IMG/VR virus record: IMGVR_UViG_3300021138_000127
Coordinates: 1-28,330 of that record
Source of the DNA: a virus
DNA: 28,330 nucleotides
Direction: 5' to 3' (one strand)
The notes under the pieces were generated by a model. That model was given only the letters and a program-made list of their open reading frames with translations, was not told the DNA's origin and did not search any database. Positions 21,297 through 27,247 of the stretch are shown in pieces; within the stretch, counting starts at the first letter, position 1, and each line of letters opens with the position of its first letter. Both the position numbers and the translations under genes were made by a program.

Positions 21297-21437
21297 CAAT
21301 CAAGGTAGGATTTGAACCTACAAACCGTTTTCGTGTTCTTCCATTCCACTCAACGACATACCTATGTGATCCTGCGGGAAGAAATCGTCCATCTTGCGAT
21401 GCCTACATAGGTGTGTATACCACTACACTTCTTGATT
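21297..21437 (-). ncRNA. tRNA-like RNA with enlarged anticodon and variable arms (141 nt)
   Basis: Acceptor AATCAAG/CTTGATT, D-arm GTGT-AGTGGTAT-ACAC and T-arm GTAGG-TTCAAAT-CCTAC are all standard. The anticodon arm is CCTATGT/ACATAGG around 37 nt including CATC-GCAA-GATG, and about 39 extra nt lie before the T-arm. It is nearly twice the normal tRNA length. Too small for a group I intron; no known splicing signal is seen. Confidence 0.6.
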
Positions 21438-21441
21438 GTTG

Positions 21442-21536
21442 CAATCAGGACAGGATTTGAACCTGTACGAACTTTCGTTCTCAGCCGATAGACCAAATGT
21501 CCGTCAGCATACGTCTACCAGTTCCGCCACCTGATC
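21442..21536 (-). tRNA. Leu-type tRNA with expanded anticodon loop
   Basis: Acceptor GATCAGG/CCTGATT, Leu-like D-arm (TGGCGGAACTGGTAGACG), variable arm GAAC-GAAA-GTTC and T-arm ACAGG-TTCAAAT-CCTGT are normal. The anticodon stem GCTGA/TCGGC encloses 15 nt instead of 7, with an inner GAC/GTC mini-stem. Identity cannot be assigned; leucine is suggested by the body. Confidence 0.6.
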
Positions 21537-21540
21537 ATTT

Positions 21541-21556
21541 CCTCGTCTTTCCGAGG
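21541..21556 (-). ncRNA. GAAAGA-loop hairpin module before Leu-type tRNA
   Basis: GTGACA-CCTCG-GAAAGA-CGAGG-AAAT, the second copy of the module seen at 21194-21207, again directly 5' of a deviant tRNA. Confidence 0.55.
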
Positions 21557-21599
21557 TGTCACTTAGTATTCTAGATTTCTCCTTGGGCTAATACCCGTG

Positions 21600-21684
21600 C
21601 GGAGAAGTGACGTGTCGATCGCCATACCTTTCGAGTACTCACAATTTTCAAAATTGGATTCAGGGCCGCCTGAATTACTTCTCC
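21600..21684 (-). tRNA. tRNA-Ser(TGA)
   Basis: Acceptor GGAGAAG/CTTCTCC, anticodon loop TTTGAAA, D-arm TTCA/TGAA, long variable arm, T-loop ATCGACA (A54 but A58). Discriminator G. The 5' end is 1 nt from the stop of an ORF remnant. Confidence 0.88.
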
Positions 21685-21685
21685 A

Positions 21686-21771
21686 TTATTCATATAATTT
21701 AATATAATCTTTTCCGTATTTGCTTATAACATAAGTTAGATAAGGTTTCATATCTTTCTCATACAATACTT
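21686..21771 (-). pseudogene. Possible C-terminal gene remnant
   Basis: A frame distinct from the GIY-YIG gene reads ...VLYEKDMKPYLTYVISKYG... and stops at 21686, 1 nt before tRNA-Ser(TGA). It is open further upstream inside the GIY-YIG 3' end but has no convincing start, so it may be the tail of a gene truncated by the endonuclease insertion, or a 21-codon ORF. Confidence 0.25.
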
Positions 21772-22422
21772 TTAGATTAAACTTAAATTGTTTAATTTTT
21801 TCTTTATTTTCCTACCTAATCTCCAACCATCAGGTATTGGGTGTGTTTTCTTTATTTTTTTATTTTCAATTTCATTTGTTATCCATTGAGTTCCAAATTG
21901 TGAATTTGATGACCCAACACCAAACCCTTTTTTAGATAATTTCATTTTTTCAATGGTTTCACTTTTATGTTTTCTTCCTGACCAATCTAAATTAGGTTTT
22001 ATTTTATTTAATACTTTTTCACGATATTCCATATCAGTTTTCATATTAGTTTTATGAATTTCATGAAACATTAACCATACCGCTCTCCCACCGGCAGCGT
22101 GAAATTTTCTTTTATGTTCTTCATTTGACAATCCACCTCCACCACCTATTTGTAGATTCAAACACATGTCATTATTTAATAATTCTTCATTTACTAATTC
22201 TTTTTCCCTTTCTTTTAATTTTTTTCTATTAGGTAACATTTCAAGTATTTCACACTTAAAATTTTCTTTACCATATTTTTTTATTGAATACCATAATCGT
22301 TTTCCACTACCAACATATCCATCATTTAAGTCGTCTGTTGTGTGCATTCCTATATAGTATTTCCCATTTATAAGATTCGTTGTTTTATAAATGTAATGAT
22401 ACTTCTTTTGTTTTCTTGGCAT
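21772..22422 (-). CDS. GIY-YIG homing endonuclease (paralogue of 18387-19016)
   Basis: 216 residues. The first ~80 residues are nearly identical to the other GIY-YIG protein: HYIYKTTNLINGKYYIGMHT, DGYVGSGKRLWYSIKKYGKENFKCE, ERE-KELVNEELL. The middle diverges (SNEEHKRKFHAAGGRAVWLMFHEIHK), then a NUMOD-like WSGRKHKSETIEKMKLSKKG and SQFGTQWITNEIENKKIKK recur. Same catalytic domain with a changed DNA-binding middle is how such enzymes gain new targets. It lies between tRNA-Met and tRNA-Ser(TGA) and has a phage motif 15 nt upstream. Confidence 0.88.
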   Translation of the reverse strand: MPRKQKKYHYIYKTTNLINGKYYIGMHTTDDLNDGYVGSGKRLWYSIKKYGKENFKCEILEMLPNRKKLKEREKELVNEELLNNDMCLNLQIGGGGGLSNEEHKRKFHAAGGRAVWLMFHEIHKTNMKTDMEYREKVLNKIKPNLDWSGRKHKSETIEKMKLSKKGFGVGSSNSQFGTQWITNEIENKKIKKTHPIPDGWRLGRKIKKKLNNLSLI

Positions 22423-22437
22423 TTATTATCTTTAATA

Positions 22438-22447
22438 ATAAATATCC
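22438..22447 (-). promoter_or_regulatory. Phage promoter motif GGATATTTAT
   Basis: Motif GGATATTTATTATT on the minus strand 15 nt before the ATG of the second GIY-YIG gene. Confidence 0.5.
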
Positions 22448-22470
22448 AAGAAAGGAACAAAAGTTCAAGG

Positions 22471-22542
22471 TTGCGGGGGTCAGAATCGAACTGACGTACC
22501 TGAGGCTTATGAGACCTAGAGCGAACCAACACGCTCCCCACA
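22471..22542 (-). tRNA. tRNA-Met(CAT)
   Basis: Acceptor TGTGGGG/CCCCGCA, anticodon loop CTCATAA, T-arm GTCAG-TTCGATT-CTGAC, discriminator A. An elongator rather than initiator pattern is likely, as no C1-A72 mismatch is present. It could be Ile2. Confidence 0.85.
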
Positions 22543-22546
22543 ATTT

Positions 22547-22588
22547 GATAGAAGCAAAACTAATGTAACCTAGACGTAATCTTCTATC
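22547..22588 (-). ncRNA. Hairpin spacer between tRNA-His and tRNA-Met
   Basis: GATAGAAG/CTTCTATC, a perfect 8-bp stem around 26 nt; just upstream is a second hairpin CCCG-CTAATAC-CGGG. Possibly a processing element. Confidence 0.45.
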
Positions 22589-22618
22589 TCCCGGTATTAG
22601 CGGGTTTTATCCTGGGTT

Positions 22619-22691
22619 GGGTGTTAGGACGGTACTGAGCCGACTTCCCGAGCTCCACAAACTCGTGCTTCACCTTAAAGCTTCAAACACC
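22619..22691 (-). tRNA. tRNA-His(GTG)
   Basis: Acceptor GGTGTT/AACACC, anticodon stem CGAGT/GCTCG with loop TTGTGGA, discriminator C typical of tRNA-His. T-loop CTCAGTA is unusual and the T-stem has one mismatch. It starts 4 nt after the HNH endonuclease stop codon. Confidence 0.8.
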
Positions 22692-22694
22692 ATT

Positions 22695-23411
22695 TTACCA
22701 ATTTTTAATTCTTTCCAAAAGTTCATCAATTGTTATTGTTGAATTTGTTTTTTTTAAATTATTATCCTTATGTATCATCAATTTACAATTTGCGGGATGT
22801 TTCATTATATCAGGCGATATTTTTAATTTAAATCCATCTTTTACTGAAAACATATAATCTCTACTAACACCATTCAAATTATTACCTCTATTTGAAGCTG
22901 AATACCACCCATATTTTTTTATTAAATCTAAATCAAATTTATTTGGATATTCATAAACATTAAAATCAAACTTAGATTCCACCCTATAATATTGATAGTA
23001 TTCAATTTTACAAGATTCACAAATGTATTTGTATTTTTCTTTTACATCGTTTGAACAAATTTTACATTTTTTTATTGGTTTTTCTTTTTTTGGTTTATTG
23101 TTAAAAAAACCCATTAATGAATTTTTTATTTTTTGTTTTGTTTCGTCAGTTAATTTTCTATTTTTATTTGTGTGTTTTGCAGAACAGGAATTTGAACAAA
23201 ATTTAGAATTAATATTTGAATAATTTTCAAATTCATTTCCACAATTAACACATTTTATTACATTTTTATATTTTATTTTTAATCCGAGTCTATTCATTTT
23301 TAATGATAGGGCCTTTTTAGTTACGCCAAGTTCTTTAATAATTTCATCTGGTCTTTTGTTTTTATTTATTAAACATTCTAATTTTTCTATTTTTGTTTTA
23401 TTCCATTTCAT
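22695..23411 (-). CDS. HNH-type homing endonuclease with HTH and zinc fingers
   Basis: 238 residues. N-terminal helix-turn-helix (PDEIIKELGVTKKALSLKMNRLGLK), two zinc-finger-like pairs (CVNCGNEFENYS...FCSNSCSAKH and CKICSNDV...YICESC). The C-terminal domain, NNLNGVSRDYMFSVKDGFKL...PDIMKHPANCKLMIHKDNNLKK, is a phage homing endonuclease pattern with catalytic-type His/Asn. It is not similar to the HNH protein at 9189. The stop lies 4 nt before tRNA-His, and a GATATTTATA motif lies 4 nt before the ATG. Confidence 0.8.
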   Translation of the reverse strand: MKWNKTKIEKLECLINKNKRPDEIIKELGVTKKALSLKMNRLGLKIKYKNVIKCVNCGNEFENYSNINSKFCSNSCSAKHTNKNRKLTDETKQKIKNSLMGFFNNKPKKEKPIKKCKICSNDVKEKYKYICESCKIEYYQYYRVESKFDFNVYEYPNKFDLDLIKKYGWYSASNRGNNLNGVSRDYMFSVKDGFKLKISPDIMKHPANCKLMIHKDNNLKKTNSTITIDELLERIKNW

Positions 23412-23415
23412 ATTA

Positions 23416-23425
23416 TATAAATATC
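23416..23425 (-). promoter_or_regulatory. Phage promoter motif GATATTTATA
   Basis: Exact motif on the minus strand 4 nt before the HNH endonuclease ATG. Confidence 0.55.
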
Positions 23426-23458
23426 ACAAAATGAGAAAAATACCGTTCTTGAACCTAA

Positions 23459-23547
23459 TGGAGACGATGGTGAGATTCGAACTCACAATGAAATAAAAAT
23501 TTTCTGGTTTTGCAGACCAGTGCTTTCAACCATTCGGCCACATCGTC
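23459..23547 (-). tRNA. tRNA-Cys(GCA)
   Basis: Acceptor GACGATG/CATCGTC, anticodon loop CTGCAAA, T-arm GTGAG-TTCGAAT-CTCAC, discriminator T, CCA encoded. The variable region is ~17 nt and AT-rich, long for a Cys tRNA. Its first base is the last base of the upstream gene's TAG. Confidence 0.88.
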
Positions 23548-23762
23548 TAATTTACCTCAATATCTTCCAACACAATATCTTCACCTTGTGTATGTCTATA
23601 CACTTTATCGAAGAACTCACCTAATAATTTGTAATCCTCATCAATCATACTACAAAAATCAAATGCTGGTATCACATTATGAATTTTCCCCTGAACAACT
23701 TTATCAAATTTTGCGTCAGGTTTATATTCAAAAATTATATTTCCTCTAAAAATGTATTTCAT
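23547..23762 (-). CDS. Hypothetical protein, 71 aa, between two tRNAs
   Basis: Starts MKYIFRGNIIFEYKPDAKFD and ends GEDIVLEDIEVN; acidic, alpha/beta in appearance, no membrane segment. The ATG is 13 nt after the 3' end of tRNA-Arg(ACG) and its TAG shares its G with the first base of tRNA-Cys, so the message is cut out by tRNA processing on both sides. Not recognised. Confidence 0.65.
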   Translation of the reverse strand: MKYIFRGNIIFEYKPDAKFDKVVQGKIHNVIPAFDFCSMIDEDYKLLGEFFDKVYRHTQGEDIVLEDIEVN

Positions 23763-23774
23763 AACTTTTATTTT

Positions 23775-23848
23775 GAGGTTTTATATAGATTCGAACTATA
23801 ACTTCAGATTCCGTAGATCTGGGTGCTAACCATTACACCATAAAACCT
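23775..23848 (-). tRNA. tRNA-Arg(ACG)
   Basis: Acceptor AGGTTTT/AAAACCT, anticodon loop CTACGGA, T-loop TTCGAAT, discriminator C. A34 would need TadA deamination to inosine. Confidence 0.9.
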
Positions 23849-23851
23849 ATT

Positions 23852-24087
23852 TTACTTCCATTTAGTCTTTCTGTTGTGTTTCCACGTTCTGAATTCTCTC
23901 CATTTATGGTTTGGTAAATTTCCGTGATGAAAATTCCAACCATAATCCCAATCACCTTCGTATTTGTCAGGTGCCGTGATAATATTATACTCTTTGTTAT
24001 GAGTAGTTGATTTGGCAACTTTACCATTTTTTCTTTTTGCTTTTATGTCATTAGGTTTACCTAATGCATATCAAATTGTTTTTTCAT
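23852..24087 (-). pseudogene. Frameshifted small basic protein gene
   Basis: ATG at 24087 gives MKKQFDMH then TAG. One nt later the other frame reads LGKPNDIKAKRKNGKVAKS... through DKYEGDWDYGWNFHHGN to a stop at 23852. Adding one T in ATGCATTAGG restores a single 78-residue basic, Trp/His-rich protein. The stop is 3 nt before tRNA-Arg(ACG). Either a sequencing slip or a decayed gene; not recognised. Confidence 0.5.
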
Positions 24088-24089
24088 AG

Positions 24090-24332
24090 TTACTTATATT
24101 TTCTTATAATTTCAAATACTCTTTTTATGTCAGTTAATTCCATTTTCTGATTTGGTTTGATTGGGTAAAATGCAATAGTGAATCCGTGGTTACCGCAAAA
24201 GTAATCTTCTTTCTTTATTCTATTACCATTAACCTTTTCAAGATATATCCAAGGAACATTTCCTGACATTTCAATATCTATTCCAATCTTTTTCAATCTT
24301 GGTACCAATCGGTTTAACACATTATTTTCCAT
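24090..24332 (-). CDS. Hypothetical protein, 80 aa
   Basis: Starts MENNVLNRLVPRLKKIGIDIEM and contains VPWIYLEKVNGNRI, YFCGNHGFTIAFYP and MELTDIKRVFEIIRKYK. This pattern is common among uncharacterised phage proteins of about 80 residues. It lies downstream of tRNA-Trp and 2 nt before the ATG of the frameshifted gene, so they form a pair on the tRNA transcript. Function unknown. Confidence 0.7.
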   Translation of the reverse strand: MENNVLNRLVPRLKKIGIDIEMSGNVPWIYLEKVNGNRIKKEDYFCGNHGFTIAFYPIKPNQKMELTDIKRVFEIIRKYK

Positions 24333-24363
24333 ATTGTGAATATTTTACTTTACATATTATTAG

Positions 24364-24436
24364 CACGGGTGCCTGAACTCGAATCAGGAACTTTAGTTTT
24401 GGAGACTAAAATGATAACCAATTTCACCACACCCAT
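24364..24436 (-). tRNA. tRNA-Trp(CCA)
   Basis: Acceptor ATGGGTG/CACCCGT, anticodon loop CTCCAAA, T-arm CCTGA-TTCGAGT-TCAGG, discriminator G. Confidence 0.88.
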
Positions 24437-24444
24437 ATTTTATG

Positions 24445-24537
24445 TGACTCCTGTGGGACTTGAACCCACATTTTCAACCAATTACCTTACTCCTGTGTAT
24501 CAGACAGGGTGGATACCTACCAATTTAAAGTGGACAC
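24445..24537 (-). tRNA. Atypical tRNA-Ile(GAT)
   Basis: Anticodon stem CCTGT/ACAGG with loop CTGATAC and T-arm GTGGG-TTCAAGT-CCCAC are good. The acceptor 3' strand AGGAGTC has no complementary 5' partner; the only candidate (GTGTCCA) is also the 3' acceptor of the upstream tRNA. The D-arm is poor and the variable region is ~22 nt. It may be decayed or need repair. Confidence 0.55.
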
Positions 24538-24600
24538 GTAGGGAATCGAACCCTTTCACTCTGATTGCAAATCAGGTGGTCTGCCATTGACATCCGGCCC
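24531..24600 (-). tRNA. Atypical tRNA-Ala(TGC)
   Basis: Anticodon stem with loop TTTGCAA and T-arm AGGG-TTCGATT-CCCT are clear. The acceptor GGGCCGG/CGTGTCC has only four Watson-Crick pairs and one G-U. Overlaps the Ile-like tRNA by about 7 nt. First tRNA of the array. Confidence 0.6.
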
Positions 24601-24687
24601 ATTTATATTTTTCCAAATCACATATTTTTTACCTCATTTGGCAAATTATAATGTTATTATATTTTACCAAAACTACTGTAAAACAAA

Positions 24688-24718
24688 AAACCCTGAGATT
24701 TTTGAAGTCTCAGGGTTT
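24688..24718 (-). terminator. Intrinsic terminator
   Basis: AAACCCTGAGA/TCTCAGGGTTT, an 11-bp stem, followed by TTTTTGTTTT on the minus strand. It separates the short-ORF unit from the tRNA array. Confidence 0.85.
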
Positions 24719-24742
24719 ATTAATATCGTGATTTAACTTTTA

Positions 24743-24841
24743 TTAAATCGTATTAGCATCTCCGAGACTATTATGCATAGTGCGCTCATCCGCCCAAATT
24801 GAACAGATTGTAAACGACATTGTATGTTTTAATTGTTTCAT
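24743..24841 (-). CDS. Short ORF, 32 aa, driven by host-type promoter
   Basis: ATG 24841, begins MKQLKHTMSFTICSIWADER and ends GDANTI. A longer start at 24916 (58 codons) is possible. It lies between a host-type promoter and a strong terminator, in the same arrangement as the ORF at 20406-20513. Both start within CGATGAA and MK-x-L. The unit may be a peptide gene or a small RNA; not recognised. Confidence 0.4.
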   Translation of the reverse strand: MKQLKHTMSFTICSIWADERTMHNSLGDANTI

Positions 24842-24924
24842 CGAAGTTATTTTTAGTTTTGTTTTCTTTGTTTGAATGAAATGTGTACTAGTACAATCCC
24901 AATACGTCCATCTCATTTGTTTTA

Positions 24925-24955
24925 CAAAGATACTAATAAGTATTTGAAAAAACAA
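24925..24955 (-). promoter_or_regulatory. Host-type promoter (CTTG-N20-TATCTTTG)
   Basis: Exact -7 box TATCTTTG on the minus strand with CTTG 20 nt upstream. It drives the short-ORF unit. Confidence 0.65.
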
Positions 24956-24966
24956 GAAAATATCAA

Positions 24967-24976
24967 AATATTTATA
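24967..24976 (+). promoter_or_regulatory. Phage promoter motif AATATTTATA
   Basis: Exact motif 14 nt before the ATG at 24991, divergent from and close to the host-type promoter at 24925-24955. Confidence 0.55.
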
Positions 24977-24990
24977 AAAAAGTTTTTTTT

Positions 24991-25668
24991 ATGTCACAAT
25001 ATGATAGTTTATATGAGAAGGGATACTATTTCGGTAATTTATCTGAATTAGATGTTAATATGGAAGAATTTATAAAAATATCCAATGCGGTTTATTCATT
25101 TGAAAAAGATAGATCGAAGTATTTTGATTATTTTAATGTTGTTGATGATAAGATGCCACATAAAATTCCCTACTCAGAAAAACAAGATAGAATAAATTAT
25201 TTGGAAAATAATCCTCAAGTTACCGCTTGTAATTCTTCACATAATTTACTTGTATCTAATGAAACAAAATATTGTATTGATTATTTTCAAGATGTTGTTT
25301 CAAAATTTTTTCATAAAATTCATTCAGACTACACTGAAGAAAAATTTAAGAATGGTGACATTAATTCAAATAGTGGCATTCAAATGTATGATAAGGGATG
25401 TTATCAAAATGCGCATACTGATGGACACGTAGGTGAATTTGTCATAATAATTTATTTCTCAGACCCATCAAATTATAATAATACTGGTAGACTAGAAATA
25501 TTAAAAGATTCATACTCAAATGAAGAAATAATTGATTTTGTTGATCCTGTTTTAGGTAAATTTTCAATATTTGAGGTTGTTAAAAATAACGTAAGACATC
25601 GTGTACAAAAAGTTGATGGTGATTTTATTAGATTTTCTTTTTTAGCACAAATAAGAAAAAATTTTTAA
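24991..25668 (+). CDS. 2-oxoglutarate/Fe(II)-dependent oxygenase (prolyl-hydroxylase-like)
   Basis: 225 residues. The facial triad is visible as H142-x-D144 (NAHTDGH) and H203 (NNVRHRVQ), with R214 (DFIRFSF) to bind 2-oxoglutarate. The strands GEFVIIIYFSDP and TGRLEIL and GKFSIFEV match the double-stranded beta-helix of P4H-type oxygenases. It would hydroxylate a protein, base or small molecule. Large phages often carry such enzymes for DNA or protein modification; the substrate is unknown. It converges with the FG-GAP gene, stops overlapping by 4 nt. Confidence 0.8.
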   Translation: MSQYDSLYEKGYYFGNLSELDVNMEEFIKISNAVYSFEKDRSKYFDYFNVVDDKMPHKIPYSEKQDRINYLENNPQVTACNSSHNLLVSNETKYCIDYFQDVVSKFFHKIHSDYTEEKFKNGDINSNSGIQMYDKGCYQNAHTDGHVGEFVIIIYFSDPSNYNNTGRLEILKDSYSNEEIIDFVDPVLGKFSIFEVVKNNVRHRVQKVDGDFIRFSFLAQIRKNF

Positions 25669-27071
25669 TTTCCCTTGAAATACGTTGTTCTCAATTTATT
25701 TGTATAGTTATCATATTGATAGTAATTCTTCTCAACAAAACTATTTCCTGTTCTCAAAAAGATTGTTTTATTATATAGTAAATTATTTGGTGTATTATAT
25801 TGTGTAACTCCTGCGTCAATATAACCTATATCTTTTTTTCCATCATTATTGAAATCATAATATACTAATTTACCTCTCCAACTTGTTTTAGTTAAACTTG
25901 GATCGTTAATTATCCAAGAATTATCAATATTAAATGAACCATTTGATTGTTGAATATAAACAACAATATTCCAAGTTGAATAATTAACCGTATTCAAAGC
26001 TATTAAGTCTTTTAAACCATCTCCGTTTAAATCATCTACTATATAATCAATTTGAACAACATTAGTTGCGGGATAATAAGGTAAAGTGTCAACATTTTGG
26101 TCATTAAATCTTCCTTTACCTTGATTTAGTAATATTTTTTGTTGCACGTTATTTGATTTGTCTTCACCGAAACAAATCACTAAATCATTTTTTCCGTCAT
26201 TGTTTACGTCCATAATGCGACCTCCATAAGCTGCTCCTGCAGCTGCTGTAACCACCTCACCAAAACCATTATCGGGATGAAAGTTTTTTGTGTCAGAAGC
26301 AAAATGTGCAAATCCGTTATTTGTGAAATATGGATATGAGGGTATACCCCAAAATATGTATGTATGTGAATTACAAGTTACCAACAAATCTGGTATTCCA
26401 TCTTCATTCAAATCACCAACATCACCACCTTCTATTGTGAAATGTAATAAATCAGGTTGGATTAAACCGTCTAATTTCGTCAAATCATATCCACCTTTAC
26501 CGTCACTAATTGCTAAAGTAATTGGTTCCAAAGGTGAATTTGGGTCCCCTTCGTCGTGATGACCAAAAATAACTAAATCAACATAATTGTCACCATTTAA
26601 ATAAACAGGTACAACTTTAATTGGTCCACCAATAAAATTAGTTTTATCGTTAATTAAATTTTGCTCTTTAAATGTCTTAGAAGCGGTGTCCCAAATTAAA
26701 AAAGATAGGTTTGATTGAATACCATTGTAAGCTGAACCTGCATTGAACACATCAATATAACCATCATTATTGAAATCACCTAAAGCTAATTGGGTGGTGA
26801 ATGCTGATAAACAACTTGATCCATTATTCCCTTGAGTTATTCCTTTTTGGAATATATCAACCATAATATCAGGTAAAACTTGTGTATTTTGCCAATAACT
26901 GCTACCTAACTGACGAGCATTTGGTGCTACTTTGTAACCATAAAAAACTGTATCTACAGCAGTAGCTACTATAGCGGTATTTGTTGTAGTGGTACTGATA
27001 TGGGTAAAATCATCGGTTTTTCTACAAGAAAACAAGGTTAAAACTAACACTGAAAAGACTAATTTTTGCAT
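25665..27071 (-). CDS. FG-GAP/VCBS repeat lipoprotein
   Basis: 468 residues. Starts MQKLVFSVLVLTLFSCRKTD: a lipoprotein signal with lipobox Cys16. At least six calcium-binding-like repeats follow, each D-x-N-x-D-G-x-x-D (DFNNDGYIDVF, DLNEDGIPDLLV, DVNNDGKNDLVI, DLNGDGLKDLIAL, DFNNDGKKDIGYID), as in integrin-type beta-propellers. It would be displayed at the host outer membrane or cell surface, a probable adhesin or surface-altering protein. Such proteins are typical of Bacteroidota genomes, so capture from a host is likely. Confidence 0.82.
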   Translation of the reverse strand: MQKLVFSVLVLTLFSCRKTDDFTHISTTTTNTAIVATAVDTVFYGYKVAPNARQLGSSYWQNTQVLPDIMVDIFQKGITQGNNGSSCLSAFTTQLALGDFNNDGYIDVFNAGSAYNGIQSNLSFLIWDTASKTFKEQNLINDKTNFIGGPIKVVPVYLNGDNYVDLVIFGHHDEGDPNSPLEPITLAISDGKGGYDLTKLDGLIQPDLLHFTIEGGDVGDLNEDGIPDLLVTCNSHTYIFWGIPSYPYFTNNGFAHFASDTKNFHPDNGFGEVVTAAAGAAYGGRIMDVNNDGKNDLVICFGEDKSNNVQQKILLNQGKGRFNDQNVDTLPYYPATNVVQIDYIVDDLNGDGLKDLIALNTVNYSTWNIVVYIQQSNGSFNIDNSWIINDPSLTKTSWRGKLVYYDFNNDGKKDIGYIDAGVTQYNTPNNLLYNKTIFLRTGNSFVEKNYYQYDNYTNKLRTTYFKGN

Positions 27072-27164
27072 ATTCTAGTTATTTGAAGTGTAAAATTAGA
27101 ATATTCTAATTAAACCGCCAAAAAAAGTTTTTTAATTATTTAACGACCCGAAACCCCAACTGGT

Positions 27165-27174
27165 TATATTTATA
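27165..27174 (+). promoter_or_regulatory. Phage promoter motif TATATTTATA
   Basis: Good match to the motif but 73 nt before the ATG at 27248; a tiny frame ATG ACA AAA TAA follows it. Confidence 0.35.
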
Positions 27175-27247
27175 AATGACAAAATAAATGTACCTCTTTT
27201 GGATATAATCTAATTTATGCCCCTCAGAGGCCACTCAACTCAATTTT

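Noticed and set aside
24743-24955. 70-codon frame starting at 24955
   Set aside because: The start lies within the promoter's -33 region; a start at 24841 (or 24916) fits the transcript better.
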